NCBI GenBank assembly: GCA_963750735.1
Contig: CAVVRY010000003.1
Coordinates: 186,001-250,000, forward strand
DNA: 64,000 nucleotides
Direction of reading: 5' to 3'
Source of the DNA: JANTGF01 sp963750735
GTDB taxonomy: Bacteria > Bacteroidota > Bacteroidia > Bacteroidales > VadinHA17
The translations under genes and the position numbers were made by a program. Within the stretch, counting starts at the first letter, position 1; each line of letters starts with the position of its first letter. Below the pieces are notes generated by a model. It was not told where the DNA came from. It was given only the letters and a program-made list of their open reading frames with translations, and did no database searches. This document shows positions 43,992-53,448 of the stretch, piece by piece.

Positions 43992-45418
43992 ATGAATAGA
44001 CTTATTTTATATGTTTCAATTATTCTCCTGATTGGAATTTCAAGTTGCTCAGTAGGTCCGAATTTCCAGAAACCAGTTGTCGAATCTCCTGAATACTTCA
44101 GTTACGATAGTATGAGAGAGGATACAATTGTTAACATAAAGTGGTGGGAGCTTTTTAATGATAAGCAACTAATAGCTCTTATCGATTCTGCTTTGGTTAA
44201 TAACAAGGATGTAAGAATTGCCGCCTCACGAATTGAAGAAGCTCGGTATGTGGTTGGATATACAAAAGCAGACCAATGGCCTTCAATAGGATACAATGGA
44301 AATGCGGGCCGCTCAAATATCGATTTAAACGGGAACAGTGGAGCTCCGATTAACAGCTTTTCAGCCCTTGGAAATGTGAATTGGGAAATCGATTTCTGGG
44401 GAAAATACAGGAGAGCCAACGAAGCTGCACGCAATGAACTCATGGCCACACAGTATGCTCATAGAGCTGTTATGATAAGCCTTATTTCTGATGTAGCAAG
44501 CACATATTTCCTTTTACTTGATTATAATTCCAGGCTTGAAATTTCAAGTCGAACCCATAAATCCAGAATTGAAGGATTAAAAATAATGCAAAGCAAGTTT
44601 GAATATGGAACCATTCCTGAATTGGAACTGAATCAAGCTGAAATTCAGGAAGCTATTGCTGCTTCAGCAATTCCAAAGTTTGAAAGAAATGTGGCACAAA
44701 CAGAACATGCCCTTAGCATTCTTATCGGAGAGAATCCGGAATCATTTCTTGATATAAATGAATTGGTAGATCAAAAGGTTCCTCCTGAAATTCCTGCCGG
44801 AATACCATCTGATTTACTGGAACGAAGAACTGACGTTATGCAGGCTGAACATTTATATGCAGCTCAGAATGCCCGTATTGGGGTGGCTCAGGCAATGCGC
44901 TGGCCGACCATAAGTTTAACTGCCGGGACTTGGGTTTTGCAAGTGCTGATCTTTCCAGTTTACTATCTGGAGGATCACTTGCATGGTCGGTTGGAGGAGC
45001 TATAGTTGGTCCAATTTTTAATTTTGGCAAGAACAAAAGAAGGGTCCAGATTGAACGAGCAAAAACGGAACAGGCATTATTATCCTACGAGAATACAGTG
45101 CTCAATGCTTTCAGAGATGTTGAAGATGCGTTGGTTGAAGTTCATACTTTCAAGCAGGAATTGGAATCACGTATGCGACAAAGAGCAGCTGCTCAAAATG
45201 CCAGTATGCTTTCTATTGAAAGATACAATGGAGGAGTTACAAGTTATCTGGAAGTACTTGATTCTGAACGCTCATTGTTTGATTCCGAATTATTTACCTC
45301 CGAGACCTTTCAGCTTCGATTAAATGCCTATGTAAATCTATATAAAGCACTCGGAGGCGGCTGGGTTTCTGTGGATGAGGAAGCTCAATCACAACAAAAT
45401 ACAGAAGAAGTAAAGTAA
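43992..45418 (+). pseudogene. Outer-membrane efflux factor (NodT/OprM type) lipoprotein, one frame break
   Basis: TolC-family channel of about 475 aa. Lipoprotein signal (ILLIGISSCS), then SVGPNFQKPVVESPEYF, NWEIDFWGKYRRANEAARNELMATQ and the second repeat (LLERRTDVMQAEHLYAAQNARIGVAQAMRWPTISLTAG). One missing base, probably a T near 44931, joins this to LGFASADLSSLLSGGSLAWSVGGAIVGPIFNFGK and the end at 45418. Last gene of the RND operon. The two long halves are otherwise clean. Confidence 0.82.
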
Positions 45419-45540
45419 GTAATTTCTGGCAAATAAAAATTGGATGATTCTAAAAAGGCTGTTTATTACAGTCTAATTATTCCCTTAACAACTCTGAGGC
45501 TATTTTTCCTCCAGTGGCATCTTTCCTACTTATATCCAAA

Positions 45541-45858
45541 TCATATCTCTTCGGATATAGATTTTACCATTGCAGGTGAGGTATTATCGAAAACAACCTT
45601 AAATAAAGCCATAAATGCTTCAAAGTGCTTTTTCTTTAATCCCTCTTTTGTTTTTGAATCATTGCCAAATAACTCAGCCAGAATAAGTTTTACTATATCC
45701 TCATGTTTAAGAGCATTTTTCACATGTTGAAAATCTTTTACCTCTGAGATGGTTTTCATTGTGCCATCATCCATTTCAAATAGAACCGACTGATTTTTAC
45801 CCTGCAAGCCTGTCAAAAGTTTAGTAAGTGTTGGATTATAAATGATACCCTGTGCCAT
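45541..45858 (-). CDS. Conserved-looking hypothetical protein
   Basis: A 105-aa protein (MAQGIIYNPTLTKLLTGLQGK...) with no motif I recognise. It is mostly helical and rather charged, with no signal peptide or membrane span. It begins with ATG, is complete, and lies alone between the RND operon and tyrS on the other strand. Codon use looks normal for the window, so it is probably real. Confidence 0.55.
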   Translation of the reverse strand: MAQGIIYNPTLTKLLTGLQGKNQSVLFEMDDGTMKTISEVKDFQHVKNALKHEDIVKLILAELFGNDSKTKEGLKKKHFEAFMALFKVVFDNTSPAMVKSISEEI

Positions 45859-45972
45859 AGCGTTTGAATTATAAAATTTGAAACTGTACTAAAGGTAATA
45901 AATTAACTGCAGAATAATTAAAAAATGTAGATGGGAAAAATAAATTTAAAATAGTCTAGTCTCAATATTTAC

Positions 45973-45980
45973 TATATTTG
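45973..45980 (+). promoter_or_regulatory. Candidate -7 element for tyrS
   Basis: TATATTTG, 17 bp before the tyrS ATG, a full match to TAnnTTTG. Confidence 0.5.
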
Positions 45981-45996
45981 CACGAAATTTTAACCC

Positions 45997-47304
45997 ATGA
46001 AATTTGTTGATGAATTAAGATGGAGAGGCATGATCCACGACATTATGCCTGGAACGGAAGAATTGCTTGAAAAAGAAATGGTCTCCGGATATATCGGGTT
46101 CGATCCTTCAGCCGATTCTTTGCATATTGGAAACCTTGCCGGAATTATGCTCCTTAAGCAATTGCAGCTAAGTGGTCATAAGCCAATTGTGCTGGTAGGT
46201 GGTGCTACAGGAATGATAGGCGATCCCTCAGGAAAATCACAGGAAAGGAACCTCCTCGATGAAAAAACTCTGAGACACAACCAGGAGTGTATAAAGAAAC
46301 AACTCTCCCACTTTCTGGATTTTGATTCAGGCAAGTCAAATGAGGCAGTAATGGTAAACAACTATGACTGGATGAAGGAATTTAGTTTTCTGGAATTCAT
46401 CCGTGACATAGGTAAACATATTACCGTAAATTATATGATGGCTAAGGATTCTGTAAAATCTCGTATTGGCTCAGAATCAAAAGAAGGAATGTCCTATACT
46501 GAATTTTCCTACCAGCTGGTTCAGGGTACAGATTTCCTTCATCTTTATAAAGCCCAAAATTGCAAGTTACAGATGGGTGGCTCTGATCAATGGGGAAACA
46601 TAGTTACCGGTACAGAATTAATAAGAAGGAAAGAAGGAGGAGAAGCCTTTGCCCTTACCTGCCCCCTGGTTACAAAATCCGACGGATCAAAATTTGGTAA
46701 ATCAGAATCAGGTAACGTATGGCTTGACCCTGAAAAAACTTCTCCTTATTCTTTTTATCAATTCTGGTTAAATGTTTCTGATGAAGATGCAGAAAAGTAC
46801 ATTAAAATTTTTACTACCCTGCCTAAGAACGAAATTAATGAGCTGACAAATCAGCATCGTGAGGCTCCACATATGCGTCTCCTGCAGAAAAAACTCGCGG
46901 AGCAAGTGACTATCCTCACCCATGGGAAGGAAGAACTGGATGCAGCTATTGAAGCTTCTTCCATACTTTTCGGGAAGGGTACAACTGAAACCTTAAAAAG
47001 GATGGATGAAAAAACCTTTTTATCTGTTTTTGAAGGGGTTCCAAGATTTAATGTAAAAGAAGATGTTATTCTTAAGGGAGAATCAATAATTAATCTGTTG
47101 ACTGATGAAGCAGCAGTATTCCCTTCAAAAGGGGAATTACGCAGGCTGGTTTCTGGTGGTGGATTGAGCATCAACAAGGAAAAAGTTTCCGACCTTGAAA
47201 AAGCCATGAATAAAAGCTATTTGCTAAATAATAGATACATTCTGGTTCAAAAAGGAAAAAAGAATTATTTCCTTCTGGTGGTGGAGAATGTTGATTCTGA
47301 ATGA
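45997..47304 (+). CDS. tyrS: Tyrosyl-tRNA synthetase
   Basis: Class I synthetase of 435 aa charging tRNA-Tyr. The HIGH motif is HIGN at 43-46 in GFDPSADSLHIGNLAG; the KMSKS-like motif is KFGKS in KSDGSKFGKSESG. The tyrosine-binding region is YTEFSYQLVQGTDFLHLY and QMGGSDQWGNIVTG. The C-terminal 70 residues form an S4 RNA-binding domain (GELRRLVSGGGLSINKEKVSD). Full length, single gene with its own promoter. Confidence 0.96.
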   Translation: MKFVDELRWRGMIHDIMPGTEELLEKEMVSGYIGFDPSADSLHIGNLAGIMLLKQLQLSGHKPIVLVGGATGMIGDPSGKSQERNLLDEKTLRHNQECIKKQLSHFLDFDSGKSNEAVMVNNYDWMKEFSFLEFIRDIGKHITVNYMMAKDSVKSRIGSESKEGMSYTEFSYQLVQGTDFLHLYKAQNCKLQMGGSDQWGNIVTGTELIRRKEGGEAFALTCPLVTKSDGSKFGKSESGNVWLDPEKTSPYSFYQFWLNVSDEDAEKYIKIFTTLPKNEINELTNQHREAPHMRLLQKKLAEQVTILTHGKEELDAAIEASSILFGKGTTETLKRMDEKTFLSVFEGVPRFNVKEDVILKGESIINLLTDEAAVFPSKGELRRLVSGGGLSINKEKVSDLEKAMNKSYLLNNRYILVQKGKKNYFLLVVENVDSE

Positions 47305-47411
47305 TTCAGGAATACTTTTTTTTGATATTTTTCGTTAAATTTTTATCATATTTATAGTCTAATTCTATTTTCTCTCAGCCTAATAGCTAACCTAAACCTC
47401 TTGATCTAACC

Positions 47412-48425
47412 ATGAAAAAACATTCAGGGAGCGAATTTGAATTTAGTTCCACAAACATCATTCAATATTTATTTTCAAAATGGAAGCCTCTTTTTCTGGT
47501 ATCATTACTGGCATTTATTATTTCAGTAATTGCCTCCTTGCTAATCACTCCCCGGTTTAAGTCTACCGTTATAATGTTCCCGGCCTCTTCAGTCTCTGTT
47601 TCAGAGGTACTGGTTTCCACAACCAGCAGCAGCAGCAAATCAGGGATCCTGGCCTTTGGTGAGGAAGAGGAAACTGAACAGCTTCTGCAAATCCTGAATT
47701 CAGATGAGATCAAGGAGAAATTAATTGAGAAATTTGAGCTGTTTGATCATTATCAAATTGATCCCTCCTCAAAATATAAGTATACACAACTGTATGCAAA
47801 AATGAATGGGAACATTTCTTTTAGAAAAACCGAATATATGTCGGTTCGTATTGACGTTTTGGATGAAGATCCCCAAATTGCTGCTGATATGGCCAATGAA
47901 CTGGCGGCCTTGCTGGATTCAACTATTAACCGTATGCAAAAAAAGAGAGCCGATGAAGCTTTCATAATAGTTTCAAATGAGTATAAGCAATTGCAGAGTG
48001 AAATAACTGAGTTACAGGATTCGTTGAGAAAAATTGGTGAACTTGGGATTTACGATGTTGAAGCTCAATCACAGGGCCTTAATGAGGCATGGTTGGAGGC
48101 ATTGGCTGCAGGAAAAACCTCTCTGGCAAATAAATTGCAGAATCAAATAAACGTCCTTGGAAAATACGGGGGTGACTATATCTTCCTGAAAGAGTTTCTT
48201 GCAAATGAAAGTGGCAGACTAAGTTTACTTAAAGATAAATATACACGGTCAAAAGTAGATGCTGAACAATCTCTTCCTCACTCTTTTATTGTCAATGAAG
48301 GCAGGGTTGCAGAAAGAAAAGCATATCCCAGAAGAAGTATTATTGTATTGCTTTCAACATTCTCAGCCTTTCTATTTGCCTTTTTTATCCTGATTATTTT
48401 CGATTCTTTTAAGCAAAATGCCTAA
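47412..48425 (+). CDS. Wzz/GumC-type polysaccharide chain-length protein
   Basis: A 337-aa inner-membrane protein with a Wzz domain: N-terminal span at about 27-48 (PLFLVSLLAFIISVIASLLITPRFKSTVIMFPAS), a periplasmic coiled-coil-rich middle (about 160-290), and a C-terminal span preceded by the family ...ERKAYPRRSII. It sets chain length in polysaccharide assembly. Its stop overlaps the start of the O-antigen ligase-like gene by 8 bp (ATGCCTAA), so the two are coupled. No kinase domain is present. Confidence 0.85.
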   Translation: MKKHSGSEFEFSSTNIIQYLFSKWKPLFLVSLLAFIISVIASLLITPRFKSTVIMFPASSVSVSEVLVSTTSSSSKSGILAFGEEEETEQLLQILNSDEIKEKLIEKFELFDHYQIDPSSKYKYTQLYAKMNGNISFRKTEYMSVRIDVLDEDPQIAADMANELAALLDSTINRMQKKRADEAFIIVSNEYKQLQSEITELQDSLRKIGELGIYDVEAQSQGLNEAWLEALAAGKTSLANKLQNQINVLGKYGGDYIFLKEFLANESGRLSLLKDKYTRSKVDAEQSLPHSFIVNEGRVAERKAYPRRSIIVLLSTFSAFLFAFFILIIFDSFKQNA

Positions 48426-49887
48426 TTCAATACTTGCAAACAGCGGAGACTTAAGCAGAACTAAAATGCTCTGGCTGATGTGTTTGTCTCTTTTGTTTGT
48501 GGTAGCAAATATTATATTTATCTCACTAGGATTCTACTACTTCAGTCTTGTTCCGGCAGGTCTTCTGTTGGTTTTATTTAGCTTATTATCGCTTGAAAAA
48601 ACATTCTTCATCCTTGTATTTCTAACTCCTCTTTCCATTCAGCTTAAGGAATTCTGGCCTGACTTATCCATGAACTTATATCTGCCAACTGAACCCTTGT
48701 TGTTTTTAATGCTTTTGCTTTTCATTATAAAATTGGTCCGTGAACAAAGCTTTCCAAAGCAAATTCTGAGGCATCCTGTCTCATTGGCCATTTACTTTTA
48801 CCTTATCTGGATATTTATAACTTCTATTAATTCTACCCTGCCTATTGTCTCTCTCAAATTCCTGCTTTCACGGCTTTGGTTTATCTCAATATTTTACTTC
48901 CTGGCAGTTATAATCTTTAAGAACCCAAAAAAAATCATTCAATTCATTGCAGCTTATGGCCTGGGTCTTTTATTTGTTGTTGTTTATGCATTGATTAATT
49001 TATCCCGATCAGGATTTATAGATCAACAAGCAGCACATTCAGCTCCTAATCCATTTTATAGCGATCACACTTCATACGGAGCTATCCTGGCGCTTATCCT
49101 TCCAGCAAGCATCGGGATTGCCTTAAAGTCAAAACTTAGCAATACGGCCCGTTTTATCGTATGGTTTACAATAGCATTATTTGCAGTTGCTCTGTTTTTT
49201 TCATATTCTCGTGCAGCCTGGATAAGTGTGTTGGGAGCCATAGGGATTTTTATTATAGTAAAACTTAAAATAAGATTTAGTATACTTTTGATGTTTAGCG
49301 TATTATCATTTCTATTCCTTTTCTTTTACTGGGGAGAATTAAAAATGAAATTGGAAGATAACCGCCAGGATTCATCATCTGATTTTTCTCAACATGTTCA
49401 GTCAATTTCGAATGTTTCATCCGATGCCTCAAATCTTGAAAGAATAAACAGATGGGGTTCAGCAATTAGGATGTTCAGGGAAAAGCCCTTATTTGGATGG
49501 GGGCCCGGGACCTATATGTTTCAATATGCCGGATTCCAGTCATCCCGGAATAGAACTATTATCAGTACAAATTTTGGAGATGGGGGGAATGCCCATAGTG
49601 AATATCTTGGTCCGCTGGCTGAATCAGGTATATTGGGAGCTGTTTCTTTCATATTAATATTGGTATCATCAATTGCCACCGGAATACGATATTACCAACA
49701 TCAAAAAATATCTCCCTATAGATGGATTACACTTGCTTTAGTGCTGGGTTTAACAACATATATTTTACATGGTTTTTTAAATAATTTCCTTGATACAGAT
49801 AAAGCTTCAGCCCTGTTCTGGGGATTTATTGCAGCTCTGGTTGCTCTCGATATTTTTCAGAAAGAGCCAGAAAGGGAATCTATTTAA
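48418..49887 (+). CDS. O-antigen ligase / Wzy-like polymerase
   Basis: A 489-aa membrane protein with about 11 spans and the O-antigen ligase (Wzy_C) domain: the large periplasmic loop with SYSRAAWISVLGAIGIFI, RWGSAIRMFREKPLFGWGPGTYMFQYAGFQ and GGNAHSEYLGPLAESG. WaaL and Wzy both carry it, so it could ligate chains to lipid A or polymerise repeat units. Coupled to the Wzz-like gene. No other glycan genes are in view, so this pair may be a remote part of a larger surface-polysaccharide system. Confidence 0.82.
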   Translation: MPNSILANSGDLSRTKMLWLMCLSLLFVVANIIFISLGFYYFSLVPAGLLLVLFSLLSLEKTFFILVFLTPLSIQLKEFWPDLSMNLYLPTEPLLFLMLLLFIIKLVREQSFPKQILRHPVSLAIYFYLIWIFITSINSTLPIVSLKFLLSRLWFISIFYFLAVIIFKNPKKIIQFIAAYGLGLLFVVVYALINLSRSGFIDQQAAHSAPNPFYSDHTSYGAILALILPASIGIALKSKLSNTARFIVWFTIALFAVALFFSYSRAAWISVLGAIGIFIIVKLKIRFSILLMFSVLSFLFLFFYWGELKMKLEDNRQDSSSDFSQHVQSISNVSSDASNLERINRWGSAIRMFREKPLFGWGPGTYMFQYAGFQSSRNRTIISTNFGDGGNAHSEYLGPLAESGILGAVSFILILVSSIATGIRYYQHQKISPYRWITLALVLGLTTYILHGFLNNFLDTDKASALFWGFIAALVALDIFQKEPERESI

Positions 49888-49905
49888 GAAGATGATTTGA
49901 TTGAA

Positions 49906-51138
49906 CTAGATATAGAATTGTATTCCTAGAAGAGAAACATCATCAAATAGTTTCTCATTGTCTTCGAGAATTCTTTCCTCAAATATCAGATCTCTGATAT
50001 TCACATCGATGGAATTGTTGTTTTTAATATTCTTTTCAACAGCTTTGGTACCCATTTCACGGCCAAATTCATCAGGGAGTTCCGACAATCCATCGGTATA
50101 ACATATGATTTTAGATTCCTGGGAAATTTCCCTTGTCACAGCATCCACTATTGGAATATCATCCAACATACCTATTCCCAGACAATTGCTCTGGAGTTTA
50201 TACATTTTTTTTGAACCCATTTCATATAGAAGGGGTGCATTATGGGCCGCATTTACATAACTTAAAGCCCTGGTTTCAATATTGTACCTGGCAATAAATA
50301 AAGTAATAAACTTCTCGCCATGGGCACTGGAAAGTACACTTTTATTTAGTTTCCTAACCAGGTCTTCGAGCGAGATATCCAAAGTAAACAAGGCTCTAAG
50401 AGTAGCCTGAAAATTCGCCATCAACAAGGCGGCAGACATTCCCTTTCCGGAAACATCAGCTATACAAAATCCAAATTCCTGCTCACTCAATTGTACACAG
50501 TCGTAATAATCACCTCCCACCTCATGATGAGGATGATAAAAGCCTGTGATAAAAATCTTCTCATTGTTGGGAAGATTATCGTTGCTTGGTATCAACAAAG
50601 ATTGCATTTTGGAGGCCAGCTCAAGCTCTTTTCGAGTAGATTCCTGTTTCAGACTTTTTTCAAAAAGGCGGATGTTCTCAATGGCAACAATTATGATATT
50701 TGAAAGAGTTTGAATGAAGTGAAGGTGCTTAATAATGGGACTTACTCCTTTTTCTTCCTCATCGATATCACCAATCAGTACATAAGCCAAAGGGGCATTG
50801 TTATTGTATACAGGCAGAATTACATCAAACTCTTTAAGACTCTTATCCTCCGAACTGCTAAAATAGGTAATATCAGTAATTGGAAGTAGTGTTTCTTCAA
50901 TGGAAATTCCTGAACTGCAACCAGGTGGACAGCCTGATTCAAGAATAATATCCCATTTTTCATCAAACATTATTATGACGATCTTACCTATATTCAGATC
51001 ATTCATCAGAACATCCTCGGCCTTTTTAAGCAACTCCTCTGCAGGCAAATTCTCGTTAATTGCCTTCGTAATATTCAATAAGGTATTTAGCTTAAATTTG
51101 GAAAGCCTTAGTCGTTTTATGGATGCCGTTTCTGTCAT
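49906..51138 (-). CDS. PP2C-type (SpoIIE/RsbU-like) phosphatase with GAF domain
   Basis: A 410-aa soluble protein. Residues about 15-165 look like a GAF sensor domain (LLNITKAINENLPAEELLKKAEDVLMNDLNIGKIVIIMF). Residues about 190-405 are a PP2C/SpoIIE phosphatase with metal-binding GGDYYDCV, FGFCIADVSGKGMSAALLMANFQ and CYTDGLSELPDEFG. Family members dephosphorylate anti-anti-sigma factors. No partner anti-sigma or STAS gene is close by. It ends the minus-strand run that begins with TolC. Confidence 0.85.
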   Translation of the reverse strand: MTETASIKRLRLSKFKLNTLLNITKAINENLPAEELLKKAEDVLMNDLNIGKIVIIMFDEKWDIILESGCPPGCSSGISIEETLLPITDITYFSSSEDKSLKEFDVILPVYNNNAPLAYVLIGDIDEEEKGVSPIIKHLHFIQTLSNIIIVAIENIRLFEKSLKQESTRKELELASKMQSLLIPSNDNLPNNEKIFITGFYHPHHEVGGDYYDCVQLSEQEFGFCIADVSGKGMSAALLMANFQATLRALFTLDISLEDLVRKLNKSVLSSAHGEKFITLFIARYNIETRALSYVNAAHNAPLLYEMGSKKMYKLQSNCLGIGMLDDIPIVDAVTREISQESKIICYTDGLSELPDEFGREMGTKAVEKNIKNNNSIDVNIRDLIFEERILEDNEKLFDDVSLLGIQFYI

Positions 51139-51163
51139 TCAGTAAATTAAAACCAGAAACCTA

Positions 51164-51733
51164 TTATGACTTCACTCTTTCGTAATAAGAACGGTCTCTG
51201 GTATCGACCTTAATCTTATCGCCGGTATTAATAAACAGGGGAACATTTAATTTGGCACCTGTTTCAAGTTCAGCAGGTTTTAATGCACTGGTGGAACTAG
51301 TATCACCTTTAAAACCAGGCTCGGTATAAGTTATTTCCAGCTCAACAAACGGAGGAAGATCACAGGATAGTGCAGTTTCTGTTTCAGCATGATACATAAT
51401 CTCAACATCCTGTCCTTCTTTCAAAAGATCAAGTGAAGGAATCATCTCCTCCTGCAGTGATATTTGTTCAAATGTTTCATTGTGCATAAAGTTATATCCA
51501 AGATCATCCTTATATAGAAACTGATATGGTCTCCTTTCAACTCGGGCTGTATTAATTTTGTGCCCTGATGTAAAAGTATTATCAATTACCTTACCTGTTT
51601 TAATATTTTTAAGCTTGGTACGCACAAATGCGGGTCCTTTTCCCGGTTTAACATGTTGAAACTGAACAATGGAATACAAATCATTATTAAATTCAATACA
51701 CATTCCATTCTTAAAGTCAGATGTTGATGCCAT
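51164..51733 (-). CDS. efp: Elongation factor P
   Basis: A 189-aa translation factor that relieves ribosome stalling at proline runs. All three domains are present. The tip of domain I has KPGKGPAF with Lys32, the residue that is modified in many EF-Ps. The KOW-like domain I, the OB domains (DVEIMYHAETETALSCDLPPFVELEI) and C-terminal INTGDKIKVDTRDRSYYERV are as expected. Length is canonical. Confidence 0.95.
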   Translation of the reverse strand: MASTSDFKNGMCIEFNNDLYSIVQFQHVKPGKGPAFVRTKLKNIKTGKVIDNTFTSGHKINTARVERRPYQFLYKDDLGYNFMHNETFEQISLQEEMIPSLDLLKEGQDVEIMYHAETETALSCDLPPFVELEITYTEPGFKGDTSSTSALKPAELETGAKLNVPLFINTGDKIKVDTRDRSYYERVKS

Positions 51734-51819
51734 TTTCTACTATATATCTTTTACTATCCTCAATGGTACAAAAATAAATTAAAACTTACTAATTTAAGCA
51801 TAAAATTGCAATCGTGGGC

Positions 51820-52650
51820 TTATTTTTTGGTATGCAGGCTCGAAAACTCATCATTCAAACCTCTATACTTCTCAAGGTTGATTTTAAATTTACCGACCCG
51901 CAAATCAACCACCACTTTAATAGGAATTAAGTTCTTATCATCCGAGATCCATAAAGTCATATCATCATTTGTTTTGAATGCTCTCCCAACCTCGGTTACA
52001 GGGTTGAATTTAAGACAATCAATTTTCCCGAATTGCGTTTTTATTGTCTCCTTACCTGCGTACCTTACCCTGAAATCCCATAGTTCATCAGTAAAATAGG
52101 TTTTAATCTCCACTATTTCTCCAACTTCCAGTCCCTTCGAAATATATTCCGTCCTTAAATAATAAAACGCGGTTAGTATATCAAGGATATTCTTAGGAAG
52201 TATATGAAGGCCCGATTTTTGGCTGATGGCAATAGTAGAATCGGGCCATGAATAGTGATCAAAAACTACTTCATTGTACTCGCGATAACTACCTTCCCTT
52301 ACATTCCTAATGGCCTTTACAGGAAGGTTTGTTTCAGGATCAACATAACAATCATAAATATCTAAAATCTTATAGATTGCATTTGCCACTCCTACTGTTC
52401 TTCCGGTCATATTAATAAGAAACATGTTGGAAGCAGTATCCATTTTAAAGCTCATATTTGCCACTCCTGCATTTATGAAACCATAACTTATGGTATAGTC
52501 CAAATCCTCTCCTAAATATTCTGGATTAGAATACTCCAATTCTTGCGTGTAACAATTGATGGCTATTGAAACACCAATAATAAAAATTGATATGTATTTT
52601 AATGCCTTCAAGTCAAAAGAGAATAGATAATTCTGTATTTCTAAAACCAA
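51820..52650 (-). CDS. DUF3108 domain protein
   Basis: A 276-aa protein with an N-terminal hydrophobic segment (ISIFIIGVSIAINCYTQ) that looks like a signal peptide or lipid anchor, so it is probably envelope-located. The DUF3108 core reads LGEDLDYTISYGFINAGVANMSFKM, then VRNVREGSYREYNEVVFDHYSWPDST, and ends LWISDDKNLIPIKVVVDLRVGKFKINLEKY. Function unknown. It lies between tsaB and efp, though the gap to each is large enough for separate promoters. Confidence 0.8.
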   Translation of the reverse strand: MVLEIQNYLFSFDLKALKYISIFIIGVSIAINCYTQELEYSNPEYLGEDLDYTISYGFINAGVANMSFKMDTASNMFLINMTGRTVGVANAIYKILDIYDCYVDPETNLPVKAIRNVREGSYREYNEVVFDHYSWPDSTIAISQKSGLHILPKNILDILTAFYYLRTEYISKGLEVGEIVEIKTYFTDELWDFRVRYAGKETIKTQFGKIDCLKFNPVTEVGRAFKTNDDMTLWISDDKNLIPIKVVVDLRVGKFKINLEKYRGLNDEFSSLHTKK

Positions 52651-52700
52651 ATTGATAAATCAAAAAAACTATTAAAATAAATTTGACAAAAAGACTTCTT

Positions 52701-53417
52701 TCAAGGTCGAATGATTTTGTTTTTTGGGATAGTGGGAATAAAATCCTTCAAATAATAGGGATCAAAATAGGCTACATCTTCAAAATATTTAGCTTCATAT
52801 GATTTAAAAGCAAGTTCAGCCATATACTTCGAAGAGTTGTTGAATTCACTCATAAAAATGGCATTATTATGATGTATTGTGTCTTTACATTTGAATGCCC
52901 CATTCCCAAAAAAACAAATTTTACCCTGGTCCAGCCAGTCTTTAAAAGACTCACTATCAATCACCAAAGCAGAAGTCTTACTGAGTACCTTAAGTTTACT
53001 GTTAAAAAGAGCTGTATAAACTTCCATTCGTCGTGCATCGATCATCGGGCACAGGAAAGAATTATTATCTGGTTCTGCTGTACTTTTAAATTCCTGTGAC
53101 TGAAGCATGCCCCACGCCATAGCTTCCAGGGTATTAACCGATATCAAGGGAATATTCAATCCATAGGCCAGACCTTTGGCAGTTGAGACACCAATTCTCA
53201 GTCCGGTAAAAGAACCGGGCCCTTTACTAACACTAACTGCATCGAGTTTTTTTGGATGTATACCTGTTTCTTCAAATAACTCCTGAATAAATACAGCGAG
53301 TAATTCCGCGTGGGATTTATCTACATGACTTTCCCGCACAGCAAGTATTTCAGAATTTTCTGAAATAGAAACAGAACAGGTAGGAGTTGAGGTTTCTATA
53401 TGCAATATAAAAGCCAT
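52701..53417 (-). CDS. tsaB: tRNA threonylcarbamoyladenosine biosynthesis protein TsaB
   Basis: A 238-aa ASKHA-fold protein. It has ILHIETSTPTCSVSISENS at the start, the SKGPGSFTGLRIGVSTAKGLAYGLNIPLISVNTLEAMA signature and CPMIDARRMEVYTALF. TsaB partners TsaD (and TsaE) to make t6A37 in tRNA. Length is typical. It follows the MFP gene by about 30 bp, an operon placement that is not obviously functional. Confidence 0.93.
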   Translation of the reverse strand: MAFILHIETSTPTCSVSISENSEILAVRESHVDKSHAELLAVFIQELFEETGIHPKKLDAVSVSKGPGSFTGLRIGVSTAKGLAYGLNIPLISVNTLEAMAWGMLQSQEFKSTAEPDNNSFLCPMIDARRMEVYTALFNSKLKVLSKTSALVIDSESFKDWLDQGKICFFGNGAFKCKDTIHHNNAIFMSEFNNSSKYMAELAFKSYEAKYFEDVAYFDPYYLKDFIPTIPKNKIIRP

Positions 53418-53448
53418 ATGTAAAATGATAAACCTCTTTTGAGCCTGT

